Shown here: positions 37,197 through 45,331 of the stretch, piece by piece
How the letters are laid out: each line of letters begins with the position of its first letter
Numbering within the stretch: the stretch's first letter is position 1
Source: UBA877 sp034436335
GTDB taxonomy: Bacteria > Chloroflexota > Anaerolineae > Anaerolineales > Villigracilaceae
Length of the DNA stretch: 64,000 nt
Direction: 5' to 3'
Assembly: GCA_034436335.1 (NCBI GenBank)
Contig: DAOTVO010000048.1
Location: 27,538-91,537 of the forward strand
The notes under the pieces: model-generated
Database searches by the model: none
Told to the model about the DNA's origin: nothing
What the model saw: only the letters and a program-made list of their open reading frames with translations
Position numbers and translations under genes: made by a program

Positions 37197-38477
37197 ATGA
37201 AGACTGTCATCCCGCCTGTCAAAGGTACACGCGACTTTTATCCTCCCCAAATGGCCGTCCGCACCTGGCTCTATCAGACCGTGCGACGCGTTTCCGAGTC
37301 GTTTGGCTATCAGGAATACGAAGCCCCCCTTCTGGAGTCCCTCGATCTGTACGCCGCCAAATCCGGCGAGGAACTGGTCAAGAAGCAATCCTACGTCTTT
37401 ACCGATCGCGGCGGCGATGAAATCACCCTGCGTCCCGAATTGACTCCCTCCCTGGCGCGCATGGTCGCCCAAAAGCAGGGTGAACTGGTCTTTCCCTTGC
37501 GCTGGTGGTCGTTTGGCCCTTTTTGGCGCTACGAGAAAATGCAACGCGGTCGCAGCCGGGAGTTTTTCCAGTGGAACATTGACATGCTCGGCGTCAACTC
37601 GCCCGAAGCGGATGCTGAATTGGTGGCCATTGCGGCCGCTTTCCTGCGCATCGTCGGCCTGACTCCCGCTCAGGCGCGCATCTACGTCAATAACCGCCGC
37701 TTGATGGAAGCCGAATTCGAGGCGCTGGGCATCGCGGCGGAGAAAAAAGGCGAGGTGGCCACCCTGGTAGACCGTCGCCCCAAGATGGAGCCAGCCGAGT
37801 GGGATGCCTATGCAGCCGAGATCGGTCTGACGGCTGCCCAACTCGATGGCCTCAAGAGCCTCTTGGCCGACGGCGAGCGCTGGCGAAAATCCGAAGAACT
37901 TGTCCGCCTCTTCGCCGCTCTCGAAGCCCTGGGCGCGGCCGAATACGTTCAATTCGACGCGAACATCATGCGCGGCCTGCTCTACTACACCGGCACGGTC
38001 TTCGAAGCCTTCGACGTGACCGGCGGCGTGCGGCGCGCCATTCTCGGCGGCGGACGCTACGATAACCTGCTGGCCGACGTGGGCGGCGAACCCCTCGCCG
38101 GGGTCGGCTTTGCGATGGGGGATGTGGTCATCGGGATCATCCTCGATGAACTTGGCCTCATTCCACCTCTAAGCGTCAACCCGGCCTCGGTACTGGTCAC
38201 GGTCTTCTCTCCGGATCTCCTGCCTGCTTCCTTCGGACTGGCCGCTCTTCTGCGCCGGGAGGGACTCAATGCCGCCTGCTACCCCGAACCTGCCAAACTT
38301 CCCAAACAGTTCAAATACGCTGACCGGATGGGAATGCGCCTCGCCATCGTCATCGGCCCCGACGAGGCCGCAACCGGCCAGGCAGCGGTGAAAGACTTGG
38401 CAAGTGGGACGCAGGTCATTGTAGCACGTGACGAAGTCCCCAACGCCGTCAGGCGCATTCTTGAGAATCCGAAGTAA
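37197..38477 (+). CDS. hisS: Histidyl-tRNA synthetase
   Basis: Class II synthetase charging tRNA-His, 426 residues. Motif 1 starts PPVKGTRDFYPPQMAVRTWL. Motif 2 is FGPFWRYEKMQRGRSREFFQ, then WNIDMLG. The histidine-specific HisA signature is RGLLYYTGTVFEAFDV and motif 3 is GVGFAMGDVVIGI. The C-terminal anticodon-binding domain is present (VLVTVFSPDLLPASFGLAAL to the end), which separates it from HisZ. A tRNA-His gene lies in this window at 61788. A bidirectional hairpin terminator follows. Confidence 0.95.
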   Translation: MKTVIPPVKGTRDFYPPQMAVRTWLYQTVRRVSESFGYQEYEAPLLESLDLYAAKSGEELVKKQSYVFTDRGGDEITLRPELTPSLARMVAQKQGELVFPLRWWSFGPFWRYEKMQRGRSREFFQWNIDMLGVNSPEADAELVAIAAAFLRIVGLTPAQARIYVNNRRLMEAEFEALGIAAEKKGEVATLVDRRPKMEPAEWDAYAAEIGLTAAQLDGLKSLLADGERWRKSEELVRLFAALEALGAAEYVQFDANIMRGLLYYTGTVFEAFDVTGGVRRAILGGGRYDNLLADVGGEPLAGVGFAMGDVVIGIILDELGLIPPLSVNPASVLVTVFSPDLLPASFGLAALLRREGLNAACYPEPAKLPKQFKYADRMGMRLAIVIGPDEAATGQAAVKDLASGTQVIVARDEVPNAVRRILENPK

Positions 38478-38507
38478 CTTGGATGGACAATCCGACCGCC
38501 TTAAAAG

Positions 38508-38544
38508 CAGAACTCCTCCATCGCGGGAGGAGTTCTGTCGCTTT
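38508..38544. terminator. Hairpin terminator between hisS and the GH3 gene
   Basis: CAGAACTCCTCC-ATCGCG-GGAGGAGTTCTG, followed by TCGCTTTT on the plus strand and by GCTTTTAA on the minus strand. It can serve both convergent genes and would close the long sugar operon. Confidence 0.78.
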
Positions 38545-38555
38545 TGTAGCGATGA

Positions 38556-40667
38556 CTACAACCTGAATTCCCCCTGCAGGCCTCTCTGACTATCCGGCGC
38601 GACCCAGACGTGGAAACGCCCCGGCTCCACGCCGCGCCCGCCATCAGCGCGGGTGAAGGCCAATTGTTCTTCGCGCAGCAGGAAGGTCACGCGGCGAGTC
38701 TCACCGGGTCGTAGTTCAATCGCCTGGAAATCCTTCAGTTCCCGCACCGGACGGGTCAGCGAACCGACCAGGTCGCGCACGTAGAGTTGCACCACTTCGC
38801 GGCCAGCGCGCGCTCCGGTGTTCGTCACCTCGGCGCTAATTTCTAGGCTGTCGCGCATCTGGTCACTGCTCAAATGCAGGTTCTTGTACTCGAAGGTAGT
38901 GTACGTCAGCCCGTAGCCAAAGGGGAAAAGCGGACGCGGCGGAAGGTCGTTGTAGCGGGTGAAGAAGAAACCGCCTTCGCGGCCAATCGGACGGCCAGAA
39001 TTTTTATGGTTGTAGTAAATGGGAACCTGACCGGTGGCGAGCGGGAAGGTGACCGGCAGTCTGCCCCCTGGCGCGGCCTGGCCAAAGAGAACTTCGCCCA
39101 GCGCCGCCCCGCCCTCAATCCCCGGATGCCAGGCGTACAAGACGGCCTGCACCCAGGGCAGCAACGAGGTCAGGACGAGCGGACGCCCGCCAAAGACCAC
39201 CAGCACGACCGGCTTGCCCAGGGCGGCAACGGCCCGGATGAATTCCGCTTGACCGGGCGGCAGCCCCAGGTCGCTGACATTGCAGTTTTCGCCAGAGCGG
39301 ACGGGATGCTCACCCATCAGCAGGACGACGGCCTCGCACTCATGGGTGAGATGCAACGCCAAATCGTTGTAATCGGCGAACCACAAATCGGTGCCTTTCG
39401 GGGCAACCTGCCGCAGGGCTTCATCGAGCGGCGTGACGTCCTCGGCGCGGCCGTTGGGCGTCCAGGTGCCGAACAGTTCGCCGCGGGCATGCACAAACGG
39501 CCCGGCGACGAGGATGCGGCGGAATCCCTGCAGTGGGAGCAGGCCGCCTTCGTTTTTGAGCAGGGTCATGCTCTGGTGGGCGAATTGCCGTGCCAACTGC
39601 CGTGCCTGGGGGGTAAGCAGATCGCGGCTGCGGCGCGCCGGATCGGTGAAGGGATTCTCAAACAGACCGGCGCGTTGCTTGATGCGCAGGATGCGCCGCA
39701 CGGCCTCGTCCACTTCCTCGACCGGCACGCGTCCGTTGCGGACGCTTTCGCCCAGCGTGCGCAGGTACACATGGCTAGCCATGTCCATATCCACCCCGGC
39801 GTGGAGGGCCAGCGCAGCCGCCTCGGCTTCATCTTCGGCCACGCCGTGATAGATGAGTTCCTTGACCGATTCCCAATCCGAGACGACAAAGCCGTCGAAC
39901 CCCCACTCGCCGCGCAGGATGTCGGTGAGCAGGCCGCGGTGAGCGGTGGCGGGGATGCCGTTCAGGTCCACGAAGGCAGCCATCAGCGTCCCGACCCCGG
40001 CGCGGACAGCGCTTTCGTAAGGCGGCAGATAGACATCCCGCAGGGTCGCCTCGGAGATTTCGCCGTTCTCGTAGTCGCGTCCACCTTCGGCGGCGCCGTA
40101 ACCGGCGTAATGCTTGGCGCAGGCGACGAGTTTATCGGGCTGCGCCATGTCCTCGCCCTGGAAGCCGCGCACCAGCGCCGCTGCCAGCCGCGCCCCCAGC
40201 ACGGGGTCCTCGCCGCTGCCTTCGGCGATCCGCCCCCAGCGCGGGTCGCGGGCGATGTCCACCATCGGGGCAAAGGTCCATTTGATCCCCTCGGCGCTGG
40301 CCTCGCGGGCCGCGACCGAGGCGGCGGCTTCGCTCAAGGCCGGGTCGAAGGCAGCCGCCTGCCCGAGCGGGATGGGGAAGATGGTGCGGTAGCCGTGAAT
40401 CACATCCCGCCCGAAAATCAGCGGGATTTTGAGCCGCGCCTCGAGCGCCAGTTTTTGGAGATGGTTGGCGGTCTCGACATCGTCCAGTTGTTCGATCCCC
40501 TGCCCGGTCAGGGCGCCAGAAGCGTTGAGGACAGACCCAACCTTGCCCTGGCGCAGCATTTCGGGATCGAACGCCGGGCCTGGATTCATCTGGTTGAGTT
40601 GCCCGATCTTTTCTTCGAGGGTCATTTTGGCGAGAAGATTTTCGATGAAGGATTCGGAAGAAGGCAT
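38556..40667 (-). CDS. GH3 beta-glucosidase
   Basis: A 703-residue cytoplasmic (no signal peptide) family-3 glycosidase. The (beta/alpha)8 domain has IKWTFAPMVDIARDPRWGRI, then AEGSGEDPVLGA, and the nucleophile in GFVVSDWESVKEL (Asp of SDW). The second domain includes VVLVVFGGRPLVL and a fibronectin-III-like C-terminus (PFGYGLTYTTFEYKNLHLSS) is complete. It hydrolyses terminal beta-linked glucose, here probably from imported beta-gluco-oligosaccharides. Last gene of the minus-strand sugar block, with only a short repeat between it and the GH35 gene. Confidence 0.94.
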   Translation of the reverse strand: MPSSESFIENLLAKMTLEEKIGQLNQMNPGPAFDPEMLRQGKVGSVLNASGALTGQGIEQLDDVETANHLQKLALEARLKIPLIFGRDVIHGYRTIFPIPLGQAAAFDPALSEAAASVAAREASAEGIKWTFAPMVDIARDPRWGRIAEGSGEDPVLGARLAAALVRGFQGEDMAQPDKLVACAKHYAGYGAAEGGRDYENGEISEATLRDVYLPPYESAVRAGVGTLMAAFVDLNGIPATAHRGLLTDILRGEWGFDGFVVSDWESVKELIYHGVAEDEAEAAALALHAGVDMDMASHVYLRTLGESVRNGRVPVEEVDEAVRRILRIKQRAGLFENPFTDPARRSRDLLTPQARQLARQFAHQSMTLLKNEGGLLPLQGFRRILVAGPFVHARGELFGTWTPNGRAEDVTPLDEALRQVAPKGTDLWFADYNDLALHLTHECEAVVLLMGEHPVRSGENCNVSDLGLPPGQAEFIRAVAALGKPVVLVVFGGRPLVLTSLLPWVQAVLYAWHPGIEGGAALGEVLFGQAAPGGRLPVTFPLATGQVPIYYNHKNSGRPIGREGGFFFTRYNDLPPRPLFPFGYGLTYTTFEYKNLHLSSDQMRDSLEISAEVTNTGARAGREVVQLYVRDLVGSLTRPVRELKDFQAIELRPGETRRVTFLLREEQLAFTRADGGRGVEPGRFHVWVAPDSQRGLQGEFRL

Positions 40668-40684
40668 GAAGGTCTCCTGAAAAA

Positions 40685-40730
40685 GTCGGATAGTCGCTAG
40701 TTAGATAGTCTCTAGCCAAATAGTTGTTGG
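40685..40730. repeat. GATAGTCGCTAGTTAGATAG-type repeat
   Basis: GATAGTCGCTAGTTAGATAG then TCTCTAGCCAAATAGTTG: a degenerate 11-bp word (AGTCGCTAGTTAGAT) repeated. It lies in the 72-bp gap between the GH35 and GH3 genes. Confidence 0.5.
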
Positions 40731-40739
40731 GCGGTGAAG

Positions 40740-43022
40740 TCAGGACTTCGTGAAGCGAAGCCGAGCATCGTGTCCGCGCAGGCGCAGGCGGGCGGGGCCG
40801 GACCCCAGGCCTGCTTCCGCGCCCGGGCATTCCCAGCCGCTGAGGCTCAATTCGGCAACGAAATCGTCCTGAGCCAGGTGCAGGACGGTGGAATCTGGCG
40901 TCTGTTCCACGCCGCGCACTTCAGCGGTGACGTAATGCACGGTGACGCCCTCGGCCACCTGCCAGTCGAGGGGCAAAATCGCCCCTTGGCGCGCCGGCAG
41001 GCGGATCGGCTCGCCGCCGAAGAGAGTCTTTCCCTGCCAGGCGATGGTCGTCTCGATGGGGTCATCTTGGTAGTTGTTGATGAACAGAAAACTGCCCAAC
41101 GGCCCGCGGCTGAGGCGCACATCGGCCCAGTCGCTGAGGGTGAAAACGGGCGGCAGGTCGAGTTCGAGCGCCATGCGGTGCAGCAGATCGAGGTCTTCGA
41201 GCGTGTTCGCTTCCAGCGCCGCGCCGAAGACGAGGACTTTGCCGGCCCCCAACTGCTTGACAAAACCGACCGTCTCGCCGTTGCGGGAGGCGAAGCCCTG
41301 GTCGAAGTCACCGCGATAGGTCTCGACGAACGAAACCGGCACCTCTTCGTAGCCGAAAGCCGTGATATGCGTGGGGGTGAAGGGCGGGTCACTCCGGACG
41401 GCGGTCAGGCCGAGGGCCTCGTGCAGGATTGTGCAGGGGGTGCCGTCGCCGTCTTCGAAAGGCAGGCGGCCGATGAGCGCCAGAAGCCCCCCGGCGCGGG
41501 CGTACTCAGCCAGTTTCTGTTGAATGGCCGCCTCGCAGCGCTGGTCGGTCATGACCCACAGCGTCGGCGTCTCGCTCGGGTCGAGGGCGGCACGCGCCAG
41601 TTCCACGGCGCGGAAGGGGCGGTGGGTGAGCGCCAGCCCGCGGGCGATGAAGTCGAAGAGGACGACCTCCCGCTGGTGGGTGATGATGCGGGTCGCTTCT
41701 TCGGTGGCCGGGGAGTTGACCTCGGTCATGAAGTCGTCCAGCCGGAAGCCGATGGTCGTGACGGTTTGCGGGCGGGCGAGGGTCAGCGCGTCGCCATAAG
41801 CGGACAGGGCGGCGGAGAGTTTCGGGTAGCGGTGGTAGTGGCGGCGCAGCGAGCCATCTTTGCGGACGGGGTGGCCCCAGTCATGGCGCTTCACCGGGCT
41901 GAGCAGCGGGTCGTTCTCGCCATCGAAGAACAGGTAGTGGTTGACGGCGCGCATGCCGACCGAGAGGCTCAGGCGGGTGTGCAAATCGTAGAAGGAGGTC
42001 TGCGCGCCGCCGAAGTCGTGATTGCCGCCGGCCTGGAATTCCATCGAAAAGAGCGGCTGGGCGGGGGCTTGCAGGGCGCGGGTCATCTCGTTGACCAGAA
42101 TCAGTTCGTGGTAGTTGCCCTCGCCGATGAACATCGGATAAACGTCGGTGGCCGAGAGCACGCCGGGCAGTTCCATCACTTCGACCAGTTGCGAAAGGCC
42201 GATGGGAAAGGTCTTGCCGCCGTTGCCGAAGCCGTGGATGTTGATGATGGGCGGCGTTTCCAGACCGTTGGTTTGCGCCTGCTCGATGAGAAAGGCAGCG
42301 TAGTCGCGCAGGTAGCCGCGGAAGAAGCGGCGGTAGGCCTCGACCAGATGGGCATCGGCTTGGAAATCCGAGGCGCGTAGGTCTGATTGATAATCCGACC
42401 TAGGTAAGTCAGGCTGAAAGCCTGACCTACGGTACTCGGCGAAACGGGCGAGGGTGTCGGGATTGGTGTCAAAGATATTGCGCACCCAATGAAGCATGCC
42501 CATCTCGTTGTCGAGTTGGACGGCGAGAATCCGTCCGCCGCGCGTCACCTGGCGCGGGGCGAGGATGGCGAAGACGGCGCGGTACCAGCGGGCGGCGCAG
42601 GCGAGGAAATCGGGGTGCAGGTAACTGACGATATTTTGCGTTTGACCGCGCTGGTCAACGAAGGCGACTTGCGGGTAGTGGGTGAAGACCCAGTCGGGGA
42701 TGCCCTCGTTGATGGTCTCGGCCATGATGTAGGGGCCGGGGCGGGGCAGGATCCACAGGTCGAGCGAGGCGGCCAGGTCGAGGAAGCCGGCCAGGTTGCG
42801 CATCGGGTGGCTGTGGCCGTCGAAGTCGAAGACGCCTTCCTCGACCTCGTGCCAGCGCCAAGGGATGTAAGAAGCGACAGCGTTGAAGCCGGCCTGTTTG
42901 AGCAAGCCGAGGCGGTGTGCCCAGGCTTGGGGAGGCGTGCGGTAGTAATGAAATTCCCCTGCCTGAAGGAGCAGTGGGCGGTCGTTGAGCCAAAAAAGGT
43001 TGTTGCGGAAGGTGAAGTCCAT
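40740..43022 (-). CDS. GH35 beta-galactosidase-like glycosidase
   Basis: The 760-residue protein has the GH35 barrel: LLLQAGEFHYYRTPPQAWAH, LKQAGFNAVASYIPWRWHEV, LPRPGPYIMAE and the acid/base in GGRILAVQLDNEMGM. The nucleophile candidate is in FSMEFQAGGNHDFG. No signal peptide, so it acts inside the cell. Residues about 197-215 (SGFQPDLPRSDYQSDLRASD) are repeat-derived and inserted in the barrel just after the acid/base block. GH35 enzymes include beta-galactosidases and some beta-glucan-active members, so the natural substrate in this operon is open. Confidence 0.88.
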   Translation of the reverse strand: MDFTFRNNLFWLNDRPLLLQAGEFHYYRTPPQAWAHRLGLLKQAGFNAVASYIPWRWHEVEEGVFDFDGHSHPMRNLAGFLDLAASLDLWILPRPGPYIMAETINEGIPDWVFTHYPQVAFVDQRGQTQNIVSYLHPDFLACAARWYRAVFAILAPRQVTRGGRILAVQLDNEMGMLHWVRNIFDTNPDTLARFAEYRRSGFQPDLPRSDYQSDLRASDFQADAHLVEAYRRFFRGYLRDYAAFLIEQAQTNGLETPPIINIHGFGNGGKTFPIGLSQLVEVMELPGVLSATDVYPMFIGEGNYHELILVNEMTRALQAPAQPLFSMEFQAGGNHDFGGAQTSFYDLHTRLSLSVGMRAVNHYLFFDGENDPLLSPVKRHDWGHPVRKDGSLRRHYHRYPKLSAALSAYGDALTLARPQTVTTIGFRLDDFMTEVNSPATEEATRIITHQREVVLFDFIARGLALTHRPFRAVELARAALDPSETPTLWVMTDQRCEAAIQQKLAEYARAGGLLALIGRLPFEDGDGTPCTILHEALGLTAVRSDPPFTPTHITAFGYEEVPVSFVETYRGDFDQGFASRNGETVGFVKQLGAGKVLVFGAALEANTLEDLDLLHRMALELDLPPVFTLSDWADVRLSRGPLGSFLFINNYQDDPIETTIAWQGKTLFGGEPIRLPARQGAILPLDWQVAEGVTVHYVTAEVRGVEQTPDSTVLHLAQDDFVAELSLSGWECPGAEAGLGSGPARLRLRGHDARLRFTKS
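42376..42431. repeat. AFQPD-type repeat inside the GH35 gene
   Basis: Two adjacent hairpins, TAGGTCTGATT-GAT-AATCCGACCTA and GTCAGGCTGAAAGCCTGAC, the second closely related to the elements at 15801. Read in frame within the gene. Confidence 0.85.
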
Positions 43023-43023
43023 A

Positions 43024-43072
43024 GGTTGGCAGGTTGGAAGGTGAGAAGTGAGAAGGTTAGAAGGTTGGAGGC
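43024..43072. repeat. GGTTGGAAGGTGAGAAG-type repeat
   Basis: GGTTGGCAGGTTGGAAGGTG then AGAAGTGAGAAGGTTAGAAG: a 7-8 bp GGTTGGAA/GTGAGAA word repeated about six times. It overlaps the last codons of the PF10091 enzyme and fills the gap to the GH35 start. Confidence 0.7.
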
Positions 43073-44307
43073 GGAGATGGGCGGGAGTGGAAGTTCAAAA
43101 TTTCTAAAGCGCGGCGGATGAAAGGGCTGTTGGTGTACACATCCCACACCAGGCGGGTGAGGTAGTTTTCCAGCATGAGCAGGGAAAGTCCTTTGTCAAT
43201 GGCATAGGTGTCGCGGCTGTACCAGGGCGGGGTCACGTCCAGGTTGTAGGCGTCGAAGAAGCCGTATTTGCCCCAGGTTTGGGGGTGTTGGCGGTGCAGG
43301 TATTCCATCAAGGCCGGCGTTTCCTTGGACAGGAAGGGCAGGCAGGCAACTGCGGCGTAGATGGAGACTGTGCCATCGTGGTGCGGTTGGCCCAAGCAGG
43401 GCAGCGCGCCGAAGACATCGTAGCCATGCGGGCTATCGCCGGCGCTCAGGCCCCAGGAATGCTCGCCGTAGGTCTTGAAGCGGGAGGCGTTCTGGATGCA
43501 GAAGGCACGGTTGGCGAGGGCGGCGCGGCGGGTGTTTTCGAACCAGTCCACGCCGTTGGGGTCGAGGAAGCGGGCGGTATCGAGCCAGGCTTCGCTGAAC
43601 TGGTAGGCGAACAGATTGCCGCCGGGGTTGATGATGATGGGCTGCCCCTCAAAGTCGCCGAGGTCGCGGCGGAAGCCGGCGTAGAGACGGCGGGCGGTGT
43701 CTGCCTCGAGGCGGGGGGCGGCCTGCAGGTACATCATCTTCTGCTCGGCAGCCATATCCCACTGGCTGATGAAGCCCGGCTCTCCGTGCACATAGTCGCC
43801 GTCCCGGTCGGGGTTATAAGCCATGTGGAAGAGGGTCTTGCCTTCCTCTTCGAAGAGCAGCCATTCCCAATCGGGGCGCTCAAGCAGTTGGGGGGCGAGG
43901 TCGGCGATCTCAGCGTCCTCGTGAAAGTAGGCGGCCGCGGTGATGACGCCGTTCAGGCATAGGGCGGTGTCAATCGTGGAGTACTCGCACCTGCGCAACC
44001 GGTCGGCGCTCTCGATGTGCAGGAAGTGGGCGAAGAAGCCGCGGTAGTGGGCGGCGCGGTGGAGCAGGGTGTGCAGTGTCCCGCGCGTGAACCGGCGAGC
44101 AGTCTGCCGGTCGAGGAGGCCTCGCTCGGCGGCGATGACCCAGGCCGTCAGGGCGAAGCCGGTGGAGGCAATCGAGGCGACGGTGGGCTTTTGGGTCGAG
44201 TCTGCCGTCAGTCCGAAGCCGGGGGTTTCTTTGTCAAGGTTGGTGTAGTCGAGAAAGAATTGAAGCGAGGCTTGCAGTTCATTCAACAGGAGCGAATCAG
44301 TTTTCAT
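43057..44307 (-). CDS. PF10091 (glucoamylase-like/GH144) enzyme, cytoplasmic
   Basis: A 416-residue protein with no signal peptide. It shares the core of the family: SIASTGFALTAWVIAAERGL, RGFFAHFLHIESADRLRRCE, the YSTIDTALCLNGVITAAAYF block, GLSAGDSPHGYDVFGALPCL and a final AIDKGLSLLMLENYLT. PF10091 contains the GH144 endo-beta-1,2-glucanases, the best-characterised activity I know for the domain. True glucoamylases belong elsewhere. Its start overlaps the LacI gene stop by four bases (ATGA). A second, lipoprotein version is at 45329. The pair suggests cleavage outside and inside the cell. Confidence 0.83.
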   Translation of the reverse strand: MKTDSLLLNELQASLQFFLDYTNLDKETPGFGLTADSTQKPTVASIASTGFALTAWVIAAERGLLDRQTARRFTRGTLHTLLHRAAHYRGFFAHFLHIESADRLRRCEYSTIDTALCLNGVITAAAYFHEDAEIADLAPQLLERPDWEWLLFEEEGKTLFHMAYNPDRDGDYVHGEPGFISQWDMAAEQKMMYLQAAPRLEADTARRLYAGFRRDLGDFEGQPIIINPGGNLFAYQFSEAWLDTARFLDPNGVDWFENTRRAALANRAFCIQNASRFKTYGEHSWGLSAGDSPHGYDVFGALPCLGQPHHDGTVSIYAAVACLPFLSKETPALMEYLHRQHPQTWGKYGFFDAYNLDVTPPWYSRDTYAIDKGLSLLMLENYLTRLVWDVYTNSPFIRRALEILNFHSRPSPPPTF

Positions 44308-45296
44308 GGCGAAGGCGGCGAAGAGATGGATTGACGAAGCGAAGATTGACGCGGGATGAATTGCGTCGGAATGCGTTCAGTGGGGAAGGGGGTCTCGTGT
44401 TCGAGAAGTTCAATCAGGCGATGGGCGGCCTGCGCGCCCCAAGTGGTGCGCGAGATGCGCACGGTGGAAAGCGGCGGCTGGAGGTAGCGGGCGACCGGGA
44501 TGTCGTCAAAGCCAACAATGGCCACATCTTTTGGCACTTTCAGGCCGCGTTCGTTCATGGCTTTGAGAAAGCCGATAGCCATCTGGTCGTTGGCGCAGAA
44601 GACGGCCTCGGGCAATTCTTTTCCGGCGAGGATGTGCCGGGCAGCCTGGTAGCCGGAATCCTCGGTGAAATATCCTTGATAGCAATGGACTTCTGCTCCG
44701 CAGCGGGCGGCTTCTTCCAAAAAGACTCTTTGGCGCTCAGCATTGTCGAAGGAATCCGGCGAGCCGGAAAGGAAAGCCAAGCGGCGCATGCCTTGTTGAT
44801 GGAGATGCTCGAAAACGGCACGCGTGCCGCCGGGGTTGTCAATCAGGAGGGGAAAGACGTAGTCGGCTTTCAAGTCGCGGTCGAAGACAACGATGGGAAA
44901 ATGCTTCCAGGACAGGCTGATGAGCAGGTCAGAAGGAATTTGGAGATCGAAGACGATGGCGGCATCCACCTGGCGGTTAGAGAGGATGCGGCTGGGGGTA
45001 CGCGCTTCGGGGCAGACGATGAGTTCGTAGTCGGTCTGCAGGATGACGCTGTGGATGCCTTCCAGAATTTCTTCATAGAACAGGCCGCCCAGGGACGCGA
45101 TGAAGACGCCGATGGTGCGCGTGCGGCGTTTCTTCAGGTGCCGGGCGTGGGCGTTGGGATGGTAATTCAATTCCTCCGCCGCGGCCAGGACGCGCTGACG
45201 GGTGGCCTCGCTGATGTGGCCTTTCCCATTCAGCACGAGCGAGGCGGTGGTGATGCTCACCCCGGCATGTTGGGCAACGTCTCGGATAGTAATCAT
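44304..45296 (-). CDS. LacI-family transcriptional regulator
   Basis: A 330-residue regulator. The DNA-binding head is MITIRDVAQHAGVSITTASL, then VLNGKGHISEATRQRVLAAA and the hinge ELNYHPNAHARHLKKRR. A periplasmic-binding-like effector domain follows (RTIGVFIASLGGLFYEEILE and VAIVGFDDIPVARYLQPPLS). It sits in the middle of the sugar operon, so it is probably made together with its targets. The candidate site is the palindrome AGTAAAACGTTTTACT before the GH94 gene (61533-61548). The inducer is likely an imported oligosaccharide. Confidence 0.95.
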   Translation of the reverse strand: MITIRDVAQHAGVSITTASLVLNGKGHISEATRQRVLAAAEELNYHPNAHARHLKKRRTRTIGVFIASLGGLFYEEILEGIHSVILQTDYELIVCPEARTPSRILSNRQVDAAIVFDLQIPSDLLISLSWKHFPIVVFDRDLKADYVFPLLIDNPGGTRAVFEHLHQQGMRRLAFLSGSPDSFDNAERQRVFLEEAARCGAEVHCYQGYFTEDSGYQAARHILAGKELPEAVFCANDQMAIGFLKAMNERGLKVPKDVAIVGFDDIPVARYLQPPLSTVRISRTTWGAQAAHRLIELLEHETPFPTERIPTQFIPRQSSLRQSISSPPSP

Positions 45297-45308
45297 AGAC
45301 CTTTCTGG

Positions 45309-45331
45309 CGCAACTGCTTGCAGTTGTGTTA
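45309..45331. repeat. CAACTGC-type palindrome
   Basis: CGCAACTGC-TT-GCAGTTGTG: a short member of the GGACAACT hairpin family, lacking the outer arms. It sits in the 32-bp gap between the lacI-type gene and the lipoprotein glycosidase, and overlaps the latter's stop codon. Confidence 0.5.

Noticed and set aside
37197..38477. HisZ (ATP phosphoribosyltransferase regulatory subunit)
   Set aside because: The C-terminal anticodon-binding domain and complete tRNA-synthetase motifs are present, and no his biosynthesis genes are near.
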